Below are positions 1 to 4,497 of a stretch of 5,067 nucleotides of DNA, piece after piece; within the stretch, counting starts at the first letter, position 1, and the number at the start of each line of letters is the position of its first letter. The stretch spans positions 1 through 5,067 of the forward strand of contig DIJY01000009.1 of the NCBI GenBank assembly GCA_002421405.1. Direction: 5' to 3'. This DNA is from Caryophanales bacterium UBA5632 (lineage in GTDB: Bacteria > Bacillota_I > Bacilli_A > Izemoplasmatales > Hujiaoplasmataceae). Below the pieces are notes generated by a model that had not been told where the DNA came from, ran no database searches, and saw only the letters and a program-made list of their open reading frames with translations. A program made the position numbers and the translations under genes.

Positions 1-14
1 TCACCAAACGTTAG

Positions 15-44
15 AAAAAAAAAGAAGTCAATTTTTGACTTCTT
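15..44 (-). terminator. Intrinsic terminator of the HD-domain gene, overlapping its stop codon
   Basis: Read on the minus strand, a perfect 10-bp stem (AAGAAGTCAA paired with TTGACTTCTT, plus-strand arms 22-31 and 35-44) with a 3-nt loop is followed directly by nine T residues (plus-strand A run 15-23, shared in part with the stem base). This is the layout of a rho-independent terminator. The stop codon of the HD-domain gene (28-30) lies inside the hairpin, so the last codons of the gene form one arm. It should end leftward transcripts from that gene. Confidence 0.85.
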
Positions 45-675
45 CGGGTTTTTGTAATCGAAGGTGCGGTTGTTCAAATTCTTGATGAAAAGCTTTAATA
101 TAAGTTTTCATTGTCTTCATCTTTGCTTTAGCGAGCAGTTTTGCATTTGGTGTGTTCATCAATTTCGGAAGTTTCAGTAATTTTTGGTAGAAGTGCGCGA
201 TAGAGGATTCATCATCGATATCGTTGGCGTACATGATTCGGTTTTTATGGCCACCATAAGCGAAAGCTCTTGCGATACCAATGGCGCCAATCGCATCGAG
301 ACGGTCAGCGTCTTGAACAATTTTTCCTTCAAGGGTTTTGACTTTTTCACCTCTTAGATGGGCAGAATATGACATATGATCGATAATGTCCATGATTTCA
401 TCGATTTGTTCTTGAGACATTTTTATCGAAGCCATAAAATCAACCGCATGTTTAATTTTAGCATGGGGTTTTCTTAATTTTGGATCATCAACGTCATGGA
501 GTAAGGCAGCCATATGAACGATGAATTCATTGACGGGTTGATCAATCGCTAAATAGATTGCTGTTTCATAAACCCGCATGACATGAAAAAAATCATGACC
601 GGAGAATTCATGGGTCATCCATTTTTGGACGAATTTTTTCGTTGATTCAACTATTTTTTGTTCGTATAAAGTCAT
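28..675 (-). CDS. HD-domain metal-dependent phosphohydrolase (YpgQ/YedJ-like)
   Basis: The 215-residue soluble protein carries the HD-superfamily metal ligands in order: His-31 in the GHDFFHVMRV segment, His-60/Asp-61 in AALLHDVDDPK, and a third acidic site in VQDADRLDAIGAIGIAR (Asp-122/124/127). The DADRLDAIGAIGIAR block followed by an Arg-Ala-Phe segment is characteristic of the YpgQ/YedJ family, and the length is usual for it. B. subtilis YpgQ has been described as a metal-dependent nucleotide pyrophosphohydrolase; a similar cytosolic activity on nucleotides is inferred here, and the true substrate is unknown. The start at 675 is supported by an AGGAGGA ribosome binding site at plus positions 682-688, 6 nt upstream. 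The gene looks monocistronic, since a terminator overlaps its end and another hairpin separates it from the upstream gene. The C-terminal 25 residues or so are charged and probably lineage-specific. Family assignment is firm, substrate is not. Confidence 0.9.
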   Translation of the reverse strand: MTLYEQKIVESTKKFVQKWMTHEFSGHDFFHVMRVYETAIYLAIDQPVNEFIVHMAALLHDVDDPKLRKPHAKIKHAVDFMASIKMSQEQIDEIMDIIDHMSYSAHLRGEKVKTLEGKIVQDADRLDAIGAIGIARAFAYGGHKNRIMYANDIDDESSIAHFYQKLLKLPKLMNTPNAKLLAKAKMKTMKTYIKAFHQEFEQPHLRLQKPEEVKN

Positions 676-712
676 AGGCAGTCCTCCTATATAGCGTCTA
701 TCACCTTTTTAC

Positions 713-733
713 TTTATCATAAGTCTTGATAAA
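713..733. promoter_or_regulatory. Inverted repeat over a possible promoter of the HD-domain gene
   Basis: TTTATCA (713-719) and TGATAAA (727-733) are perfect reverse complements separated by 7 nt. The repeat overlaps a possible minus-strand -10 hexamer TATGAT (plus 716-721), about 40 nt upstream of the HD-domain start codon. It could be an operator. Seven-bp AT-rich repeats of this kind are expected by chance several times in a window this size, so only the position argues for function. Confidence 0.25.
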
Positions 734-921
734 TTGGAAGATTGAAGCAAAAAAATCATATAATCCTTGTATATAACCTCCATATTTTGACTATTATATT
801 TTCTAATATACCAAATATATCAAAAATCGATAACTAATTTAACTGAAATACAAGATAGAAATATTTTTAATATTTGAACGAAAAATGCTATTTATGTGGT
901 ATCGTTTATGTCATAATGATA

Positions 922-955
922 GAAAATCTCACGGTCTCCTAACCGTGAGATTTTC
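922..955 (-). terminator. Strong symmetric hairpin terminator after the DUF2202 gene
   Basis: Arms 922-935 (GAAAATCTCACGGT) and 942-955 (ACCGTGAGATTTTC) form a perfect 14-bp stem with a 6-nt loop CTCCTA. The core is GC-containing and the outer pairs are A-T, so a transcript from either strand ends the hairpin with a run of U. It lies about 70 nt beyond the stop codon of the leftward DUF2202 gene and is best read as its intrinsic terminator. It could also stop rightward read-through. No gene ends nearby on the plus strand. Confidence 0.75.
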
Positions 956-1026
956 ATATTCGATTATCTATTTGAATAATGCATATTTTAGTGTAAAATA
1001 ATAGTATTGATGGTTTTTTTTGAATA

Positions 1027-1680
1027 CTATTCTCCGATGCAAGTTCTTAATTGTGAACGATTGCTATTGCCAACGCCGTTACCTGTTCCATTTCCTTTAC
1101 GGTATTGAAACATATTTTTAATGCCTTGGGCCAAATCTTGTCCATACCCGTAAGCACGATCTTTTTGGAAAGCGGTTAAATGATTGATACTCGCTTGAAG
1201 TAAGTATTCAAAAGTTGAACGGACATCATCTGGTAAATTCGTTTGTGATAAGAATTGTTCATAGATTGCGATGACAGTTTGTTCGGATTCAATTCCGGTC
1301 GCAATGGCTTGCGAGATGGTTTCCGGAATAACTACTTGATTAGCTGCTGAATTTTCTGGAAGAGTCAATCCATAGGTTGTGAATAATGTTTCTAGCATTT
1401 CAATATGGGTACCTTCCGCTAATACGATATTTGTGAAGGGTCTGATGGAACCTAACTGAGCAATAATGGCTTGATATTCAGCTTCAGCTAAATATTCGCT
1501 ATTAATCGCGTATAATAACATTTCTTCAATACCGTATTCAACGTTTTCTGAGATTTCTTGGGTTTCTCCTAATTCGCTATAAAGCGAATCGGCTTTGATT
1601 GTAGAGATGCTTACAACTGCTGTTAATGCGATGAAGATGGATCCAACGATGATGCCTTTAATGATTGATGATTTTTTCAT
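1027..1680 (-). CDS. Exported DUF2202 ferritin-like protein
   Basis: The 217-residue protein begins with a Lys-Lys N-terminus and a hydrophobic segment (about residues 6-28, cleavage plausible after Ala-30), indicating export or N-terminal membrane anchoring. Residues 50-175 match the DUF2202 four-helix ferritin-like pattern: EYLAEAEY (Glu-62/66/68), FTNIVLAEGTHIEML (Glu-89 and His-92, an E-x2-H pair), GIESEQTVIAIYEQF (Glu-131/133/141), and FEYLLQASINHLTAF (Glu-158, His-167). These residues could form a di-metal centre. The C-terminal 30 residues are Gly/Asn-rich and end in a lone Cys-214. Family function is not established; iron binding or oxidative protection is inferred from the fold. The start at 1680 is preferred to an in-frame ATG at 1725 because a perfect AGGAGG lies 7 nt upstream of 1680, and the longer form would put 15 hydrophilic residues before the signal sequence. 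The gene is divergent from the DUF2087 gene and followed by the hairpin at 922-955. Confidence 0.87.
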   Translation of the reverse strand: MKKSSIIKGIIVGSIFIALTAVVSISTIKADSLYSELGETQEISENVEYGIEEMLLYAINSEYLAEAEYQAIIAQLGSIRPFTNIVLAEGTHIEMLETLFTTYGLTLPENSAANQVVIPETISQAIATGIESEQTVIAIYEQFLSQTNLPDDVRSTFEYLLQASINHLTAFQKDRAYGYGQDLAQGIKNMFQYRKGNGTGNGVGNSNRSQLRTCIGE

Positions 1681-1687
1681 TTTAATG

Positions 1688-1693
1688 CCTCCT
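1688..1693 (-). promoter_or_regulatory. Ribosome binding site fixing the DUF2202 start
   Basis: CCTCCT on the plus strand reads AGGAGG on the minus strand, 7 nt before the ATG at 1680. It selects this start over the upstream in-frame ATG at 1725, which has no comparable site. Confidence 0.85.
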
Positions 1694-1762
1694 GTGTGTT
1701 GTTTTGCATAATATACGGTTGCCATGAATAGAATATTGGTGTCTTCACATAATCTACATAAT
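1694..1762. promoter_or_regulatory. Divergent promoter region (boundaries not resolved)
   Basis: The short gap between the leftward DUF2202 gene and the rightward DUF2087 gene should contain promoters for both. On the plus strand TTGCAT (1704-1709) and TAGAAT (1729-1734) are a possible -35/-10 pair, but the 19-bp spacer is long. On the minus strand a TATATT/TATTAT cluster (about 1709-1716) is a possible -10 element without a clear -35 box. The placement is inferred mainly from gene layout. Confidence 0.35.
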
Positions 1763-1769
1763 AAAGGAG
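1763..1769 (+). promoter_or_regulatory. Ribosome binding site of the DUF2087 gene
   Basis: AAAGGAG lies 6 nt before the ATG at 1776. The preceding in-frame TTG at 1773 is only 3 nt away, which is too close, so the ATG at 1776 is preferred (the ATG at 1779 is also possible). Confidence 0.75.
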
Positions 1770-1775
1770 TTTTTG

Positions 1776-2099
1776 ATGATGAAATTCATTTACAACGAAC
1801 TAGAATTAAATCAAGTGATTGAAACCTATTTTTCTTCGGTTGAACCGCTGGTATTAAAGGCTTTTCCGCCGAAGGAGAAGAAAAAATATCTTTGTTTAAT
1901 ACCTATCATTCAAGTATTTGATAAAAAGCGAATTTATACTGAAAATGAAGTCAATGAAATCTTGAAACAAATTTACGAAAATGATTATTGTATTATTCGT
2001 CGTTATTTAATAGTCTACGAATTTTTAGACCGAAAAACGGATGGAAGTCAATACTGGGTGATGGAGGAATCAAATGAACCCTTACATATTAGCGAATAA
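1776..2099 (+). CDS. DUF2087 domain-containing protein
   Basis: This small soluble protein of about 107 residues shows the DUF2087 signature across its middle: LKAFPPKEKKKYLCLIPI, then FDKKRIYTENEVNEILKQIY, then DYCIIRRYLIVYEFLDRK, and a closing DGSQYWV. The YTENEVNEIL and RRYLIVYEFLDR blocks are the most diagnostic and look like a winged-helix-type fold. In other bacteria the domain occurs alone or attached to DNA-binding or enzyme domains, and its function is unknown. The gene ends 26 nt inside the following methyltransferase gene, in a different frame, so the two are very likely cotranscribed and translationally coupled. The start codon is one of TTG-ATG-ATG; ATG 1776 has the best spacing to the AAAGGAG site. 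A regulatory or nucleic-acid-binding role is conceivable but not shown. Confidence 0.85.
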   Translation: MMKFIYNELELNQVIETYFSSVEPLVLKAFPPKEKKKYLCLIPIIQVFDKKRIYTENEVNEILKQIYENDYCIIRRYLIVYEFLDRKTDGSQYWVMEESNEPLHISE

Positions 2100-2859
2100 A
2101 GCCGCATGGAACCTGCTCGCAAAAGACCATTATCTTGAATTTAAACGAAGGTACTCATTAAAAGACAATTTATTGAGCCCTGATATCATCAAAGAATTAG
2201 GGGATATTCGTGGTCAATCTCTCATTCATCTCCAATGTAATACTGGGAGTGATACTTTATCTTTATCACGTTTAGGTGCGACTGTATCAGCCGTTGATCT
2301 TGCCCCGGACAATCTAATTTATGCCAAAAAACTGTTTGATGATTTCAAAACAAGTGGCACTTTTTATGAAGCCGATCTCATGGAGTTTGGAGATACTCAT
2401 TCACAAAAATATGATATCGTCTTCACTTCAGAAGGAGCCATCGGCTGGTTGCCAGATTTTAATAAGTGGGCACAAACGATCAAAAAACTATTAAAACCTG
2501 GCGGTTTCTTTTATCTTTATGAAATCCATCCTTTTTTTCTCATGTTTGATGAAGATGCGTTTCCAAACCAAGAATTAAATATTAAATATCCTTATTTTGG
2601 TCGTCAAATGGATCGAAGTGAAACCATCGGTGGGTACGCCGCACAAACAAGACAAGGGGTCAGTTATTACTGGATGTATTCCATCTCTGAAGTGGTGAAT
2701 GCATTGATTAATGCTGGTCTAAAAATAGAATTTATCAATGAATTTGACCATTTATGTTATAACGCTGGAAACATGATTGAAACGAAACCGGGAGAATATC
2801 AATTTCAAAAATGGATAGGGAAAATGCCTTTAATGTTTTCAATCAAGGCAACTCTTTAA
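2074..2859 (+). CDS. Class I SAM-dependent methyltransferase
   Basis: The 261-residue cytosolic protein has a Rossmann-type methyltransferase core. Motif I is LIHLQCNTGSDTLSLSRLGA (residues 50-69), followed by the acidic residue ending strand 2 (Asp-75 in VSAVDLAPDNL), an ADLMEF segment for motif II, YDIVFTSEGAIGWLPDF as motif III/IV, and LLKPGGFFYLYE as the post-motif helix and strand 5. The HLQC-x2-G-x-DTLSLxRLGA form of motif I, with a single Gly in place of the usual G-x-G-x-G, is the signature of a common uncharacterised bacterial subfamily, so the site is probably intact. The N-terminal NKAAWNLLAKDHY segment is also typical. Nothing reveals the methyl acceptor; a small molecule is more likely than nucleic acid, by inference. 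The start at 2074 is supported by GGAGG at 2063-2067, located inside the upstream DUF2087 gene. No clear terminator follows. Confidence 0.9.
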   Translation: MNPYILANKAAWNLLAKDHYLEFKRRYSLKDNLLSPDIIKELGDIRGQSLIHLQCNTGSDTLSLSRLGATVSAVDLAPDNLIYAKKLFDDFKTSGTFYEADLMEFGDTHSQKYDIVFTSEGAIGWLPDFNKWAQTIKKLLKPGGFFYLYEIHPFFLMFDEDAFPNQELNIKYPYFGRQMDRSETIGGYAAQTRQGVSYYWMYSISEVVNALINAGLKIEFINEFDHLCYNAGNMIETKPGEYQFQKWIGKMPLMFSIKATL

Positions 2860-2949
2860 AATATGCAGTATAAATTTTTAAAAAGTGATAAAATAAAGAT
2901 ATATTAAACTTTTAATCGAGCATTTTTTGAAAATAACCTCGCTTTGTTA

Positions 2950-2977
2950 TTGACATATGTCAGATATAATGTATAAT
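2950..2977 (+). promoter_or_regulatory. Near-consensus sigma-A-type promoter of the DUF5320-DUF134-MBL-ATPase operon
   Basis: TTGACA at 2950-2955 and TATAAT at 2972-2977 are perfect -35 and -10 hexamers with a 16-bp spacer. Transcription should start near 2983-2986, about 32-35 nt before the ATG at 3018. A strong core promoter flanked by palindromes suggests control by repression. Confidence 0.85.
2951..2962. promoter_or_regulatory. Operator copy 1: perfect palindrome TGACATATGTCA over the -35 box
   Basis: This 12-bp perfect palindrome covers five of the six -35 bases. With the following GA it forms a 14-bp sequence (TGACATATGTCAGA) repeated exactly 34 bp downstream. A bound dimer here would block RNA polymerase. 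The binding protein is unknown; the DUF134 protein of the operon is a candidate. Confidence 0.75.
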
Positions 2978-2984
2978 GGTATTG

Positions 2985-2996
2985 TGACATATGTCA
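2985..2996. promoter_or_regulatory. Operator copy 2: perfect palindrome TGACATATGTCA at the transcription start
   Basis: This is identical to the copy over the -35 box, with centres 34 bp apart (a little over three helical turns). It lies immediately at or after the predicted transcription start and upstream of the ribosome binding site. Two identical sites bracketing a consensus promoter point to a dimeric, possibly cooperative, repressor. Confidence 0.75.
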
Positions 2997-3003
2997 GAAA
3001 TAG

Positions 3004-3010
3004 AAGGAGG
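3004..3010 (+). promoter_or_regulatory. Ribosome binding site deciding the DUF5320 start
   Basis: AAGGAGG lies 7 nt before the ATG at 3018. The ATG at 3012 is only 1 nt away, and the ATG at 2991 lies within the operator and upstream of this site, so both are unlikely starts. Confidence 0.85.
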
Positions 3011-3017
3011 GATGAAG

Positions 3018-3275
3018 ATGCCAAGATACGATCAAACCGGTCCAATGGGACAAGGATCTGGGACAGGACGCCAAATGGGTCCGTGTTGCCAATCAGATAC
3101 GATTCAAAGAAATAACAACGTTCGACGTTCGTGTGGAAGAGGACAAGGCAGAGGATCCTTTATGGGATTAATGCAACCGCAAACAGGGAATAACTGGCTT
3201 GTTTCTCGCAAAGCAGTATTAGAAAAAGAACTGCAATCCATTAACGATGCTCTCAAAGAAAAAGACACTCAATAA
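3018..3275 (+). CDS. DUF5320 family small Gly-rich protein
   Basis: The 85-residue protein opens with MPRYDQTGPMGQGSGTGRQM, the DUF5320 hallmark (MP-x-D-x-TGPMG-x-G-x-TGR). This is followed by a Gly-Pro-Cys-Cys site (Cys-23/24), a polar linker, an Arg/Gly-rich stretch with Cys-39, and a C-terminal amphipathic helix (about residues 60-85, with Leu/Ile spacing of a short coiled coil). Such proteins are common in anaerobic Bacillota, Desulfovibrio relatives and archaea, usually beside NifX-like proteins, DUF134 proteins and Mrp-type ATPases. Biochemical function is unknown; a scaffold or metal-cluster-related role is inferred only from company and cysteines. It is the first gene of the operon, under the palindrome-flanked promoter, 21 nt ahead of the DUF134 gene. 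The start is set by AAGGAGG and by family alignment, which begins at the MPRYD methionine. Confidence 0.85.
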   Translation: MPRYDQTGPMGQGSGTGRQMGPCCQSDTIQRNNNVRRSCGRGQGRGSFMGLMQPQTGNNWLVSRKAVLEKELQSINDALKEKDTQ

Positions 3276-3296
3276 GTTACATCAAGGAGCGATAAT

Positions 3297-3659
3297 ATGC
3301 CAAGACCTAGAAAATGGCGCACCGTTTGTTGCCTGCCAGAGACACAAGAATTTGGTCCTTCGAATCAACAACCCAATGCCTTCGTCATTTTATCGATTGA
3401 TCAATACGAAACCATTCGTTTAATTGATTTAGAAGGTTTAACCCAAGAAGAAACGGCTGCACAAATGAATGTTGCAAGAACCACGGTTCAAGGGATTTAC
3501 GATGAAGCACGAAAAATTATCGCTGATGCCATCGTCAATGGTAAAACCATGAAAATTGAAGGTGGCAGTTTCAAACTCTGTGAAGATCATTCGCGTCCTT
3601 GTGGTCGTGGCTGTCAACGTCACGGCCTTGAAGGGCGTAATAAAATCATAGGAGAATAA
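3297..3659 (+). CDS. DUF134 helix-turn-helix protein, probable transcriptional regulator
   Basis: The 120-residue protein matches DUF134 from its first residues: MPRPRKWRTVCCLPE (1-15), the conserved Leu/Tyr-Glu block SIDQYETIRLIDLEGLTQEE (33-52), a sigma-70 region 4-like helix-turn-helix at about 49-72 (TQEETAAQMNVARTTVQGIY), and the closing block IVNGKTMKIEGGSF (79-92). The tail (95-109) contributes Cys-95, His-98, Cys-102, Cys-106 and His-109, and with Cys-11/12 may bind a metal or iron-sulfur cluster. DUF134 proteins are predicted DNA-binding proteins found with ORP-like metal-cluster loci in anaerobes. It is the only evident DNA-binding protein in the operon, so it is the first candidate to bind the two TGACATATGTCA sites and control its own operon; this is inference. 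The ribosome binding site is AAGGAG at 3284-3289, and the MBL-fold gene begins 4 nt after the stop. Confidence 0.92.
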   Translation: MPRPRKWRTVCCLPETQEFGPSNQQPNAFVILSIDQYETIRLIDLEGLTQEETAAQMNVARTTVQGIYDEARKIIADAIVNGKTMKIEGGSFKLCEDHSRPCGRGCQRHGLEGRNKIIGE

Positions 3660-3663
3660 TAAT

Positions 3664-4488
3664 ATGATAGTGCGTTCACTGGTTGAAAATCGGTCGATCG
3701 CTTCAAACTGGCAGTGCGCGCACGGCCTCTCTCTTTATGTCGAGACGGGAATGCACCGACTGCTTTTTGATTTGGGACCGGGAGATAGTTTAATCAATAA
3801 TTCAGCGGAAGCGGGGCTTGATTTAGCGGACGTCGATTTGGTTGTTTTGTCACATGGCCATAATGACCATGGGGGCGGACTCGGCTATTTTTTGGAGATG
3901 AATCAACACGCGCCCATCTTTATTCGTCAACACGCTTTTGATCATCATTATTCATTGCAACCCACCGGCGTGCAAAAGGATATTAGCCTTGACAATAAAC
4001 TCTCGGGAGTTCACCGTTTTAAAATCGTTGATGAAATTCTCAAACTTGATGAAGAACTCCTGTTGTTTCCAACAACATTAAAAACAACAAAATCTCCCAT
4101 GAAATCCAATAAGAATTTGTTTCGAATGACTGAAGACGGTCTTAAAAACGATAATTTTGACCATGAGCAACACTTGATTGTCCACATCGATCATTTAGAT
4201 GTCTTATTCTCAGGATGTGCGCATGGCGGGATTTTGAATATTTTAGAGCAAGCAAAATTAATCCTTGGTCATTATCCTCATATTGTCATCGGTGGATTTC
4301 ACTTAGCGAGTACGACAGGATTAAAAGTCATTCAAACCGATATTGAAGCTTTATCAAAAGCATTAATTGCGACAAATGCCAAGTTTTACACCTGTCATTG
4401 TACTGGCTATGATGCTTATCAATTGATGAAGCCGTTGATGAAAGATCAATTAGACTATTTCGCAACAGGAAACTTGTTGCTACTATAA
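3664..4488 (+). CDS. MBL-fold metallo-hydrolase (COG1237 type)
   Basis: The 274-residue cytosolic protein has the metallo-beta-lactamase motif SHGHNDHGGGL (His-64, His-66, Asp-68, His-69). Further candidate ligands are His-187 in LFSGCAHGGILNIL, His-213 in VIGGFHL and His-245 in CHCTGYDA. The GCAHGG, GGFHL and CTG blocks together mark the COG1237 family, whose archaeal relatives include enzymes annotated for methanopterin-type dihydropterin ribofuranosyl-phosphate chemistry. That reaction should not be transferred to this bacterium; the substrate is unknown. Members commonly sit beside Mrp/MinD-type ATPases and DUF134 genes in anaerobes, as here. The AGGAG site (3650-3654) lies within the end of the DUF134 gene, so translation is probably coupled. 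The first 240 nt or so are visibly richer in G and C than the middle of the gene, with no break in the reading frame or protein pattern. Confidence 0.9.
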   Translation: MIVRSLVENRSIASNWQCAHGLSLYVETGMHRLLFDLGPGDSLINNSAEAGLDLADVDLVVLSHGHNDHGGGLGYFLEMNQHAPIFIRQHAFDHHYSLQPTGVQKDISLDNKLSGVHRFKIVDEILKLDEELLLFPTTLKTTKSPMKSNKNLFRMTEDGLKNDNFDHEQHLIVHIDHLDVLFSGCAHGGILNILEQAKLILGHYPHIVIGGFHLASTTGLKVIQTDIEALSKALIATNAKFYTCHCTGYDAYQLMKPLMKDQLDYFATGNLLLL

Positions 4489-4497
4489 AGGAGTATT

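Larger units (their letters stand above)
676..1026. other. AT-rich intergenic region between two leftward genes
   Basis: These 351 nt contain no convincing coding frame. The right part holds the strong hairpin at 922-955 (listed separately) and a weak AT-only inverted repeat (1000-1008 with 1023-1031) that overlaps the stop of the DUF2202 gene. The left part must hold the promoter of the HD-domain gene. On the minus strand a TATGAT hexamer (plus 716-721) is a possible -10 box, but only poor -35 matches lie upstream. That hexamer overlaps an inverted repeat TTTATCA-N7-TGATAAA at 713-733. The stretch from about 745 to 915 is very AT-rich and I recognise nothing in it. Confidence 0.6.

Noticed and set aside
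370..381. Third copy of the operator-like sequence, TGACATATGATC
   Set aside because: It only matches the first nine bases, is not a palindrome and lies within the HD-domain coding sequence away from any promoter.
891..918. Short direct repeat TTTATGT (about 891 and 905)
   Set aside because: Seven bases in an AT-rich gap, expected by chance; no further unit follows, so not a repeat array.
1000..1031. Inverted repeat AATAGTATT / AATACTATT around the DUF2202 stop codon
   Set aside because: The 9-bp stem is almost entirely A-T with a 14-nt loop and has no following U run on the minus strand; the hairpin at 922-955 is a far better terminator.
1681..1725. 15-residue N-terminal extension of the DUF2202 protein from the ATG at 1725
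   Set aside because: It would cover the AGGAGG site and put polar residues ahead of a good signal sequence; the ATG at 1680 has ideal spacing.
2825..2850. Short hairpin TGCCTT / AAGGCA at the 3' end of the methyltransferase gene
   Set aside because: Only 6 bp with a 14-nt loop, inside coding sequence, and no clear U tract follows.
2860..2945. Possible terminator or leader RNA between the methyltransferase gene and the downstream promoter
   Set aside because: The stretch is very AT-rich with only weak interrupted pairing (for example TTAAAAAGT with AACTTTTAA); no stable hairpin or riboswitch pattern was recognised.
2991..3017. Upstream starts for the DUF5320 gene (ATG 2991 and ATG 3012)
   Set aside because: ATG 2991 lies inside the operator and before the ribosome binding site; ATG 3012 is 1 nt from it. 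The family pattern begins at the methionine at 3018.
3438..3623. 61-codon open frame on the minus strand inside the DUF134 gene
   Set aside because: It lies wholly antisense to a well-supported conserved gene, has Thr/Phe-biased composition typical of a shadow frame and no family resemblance.
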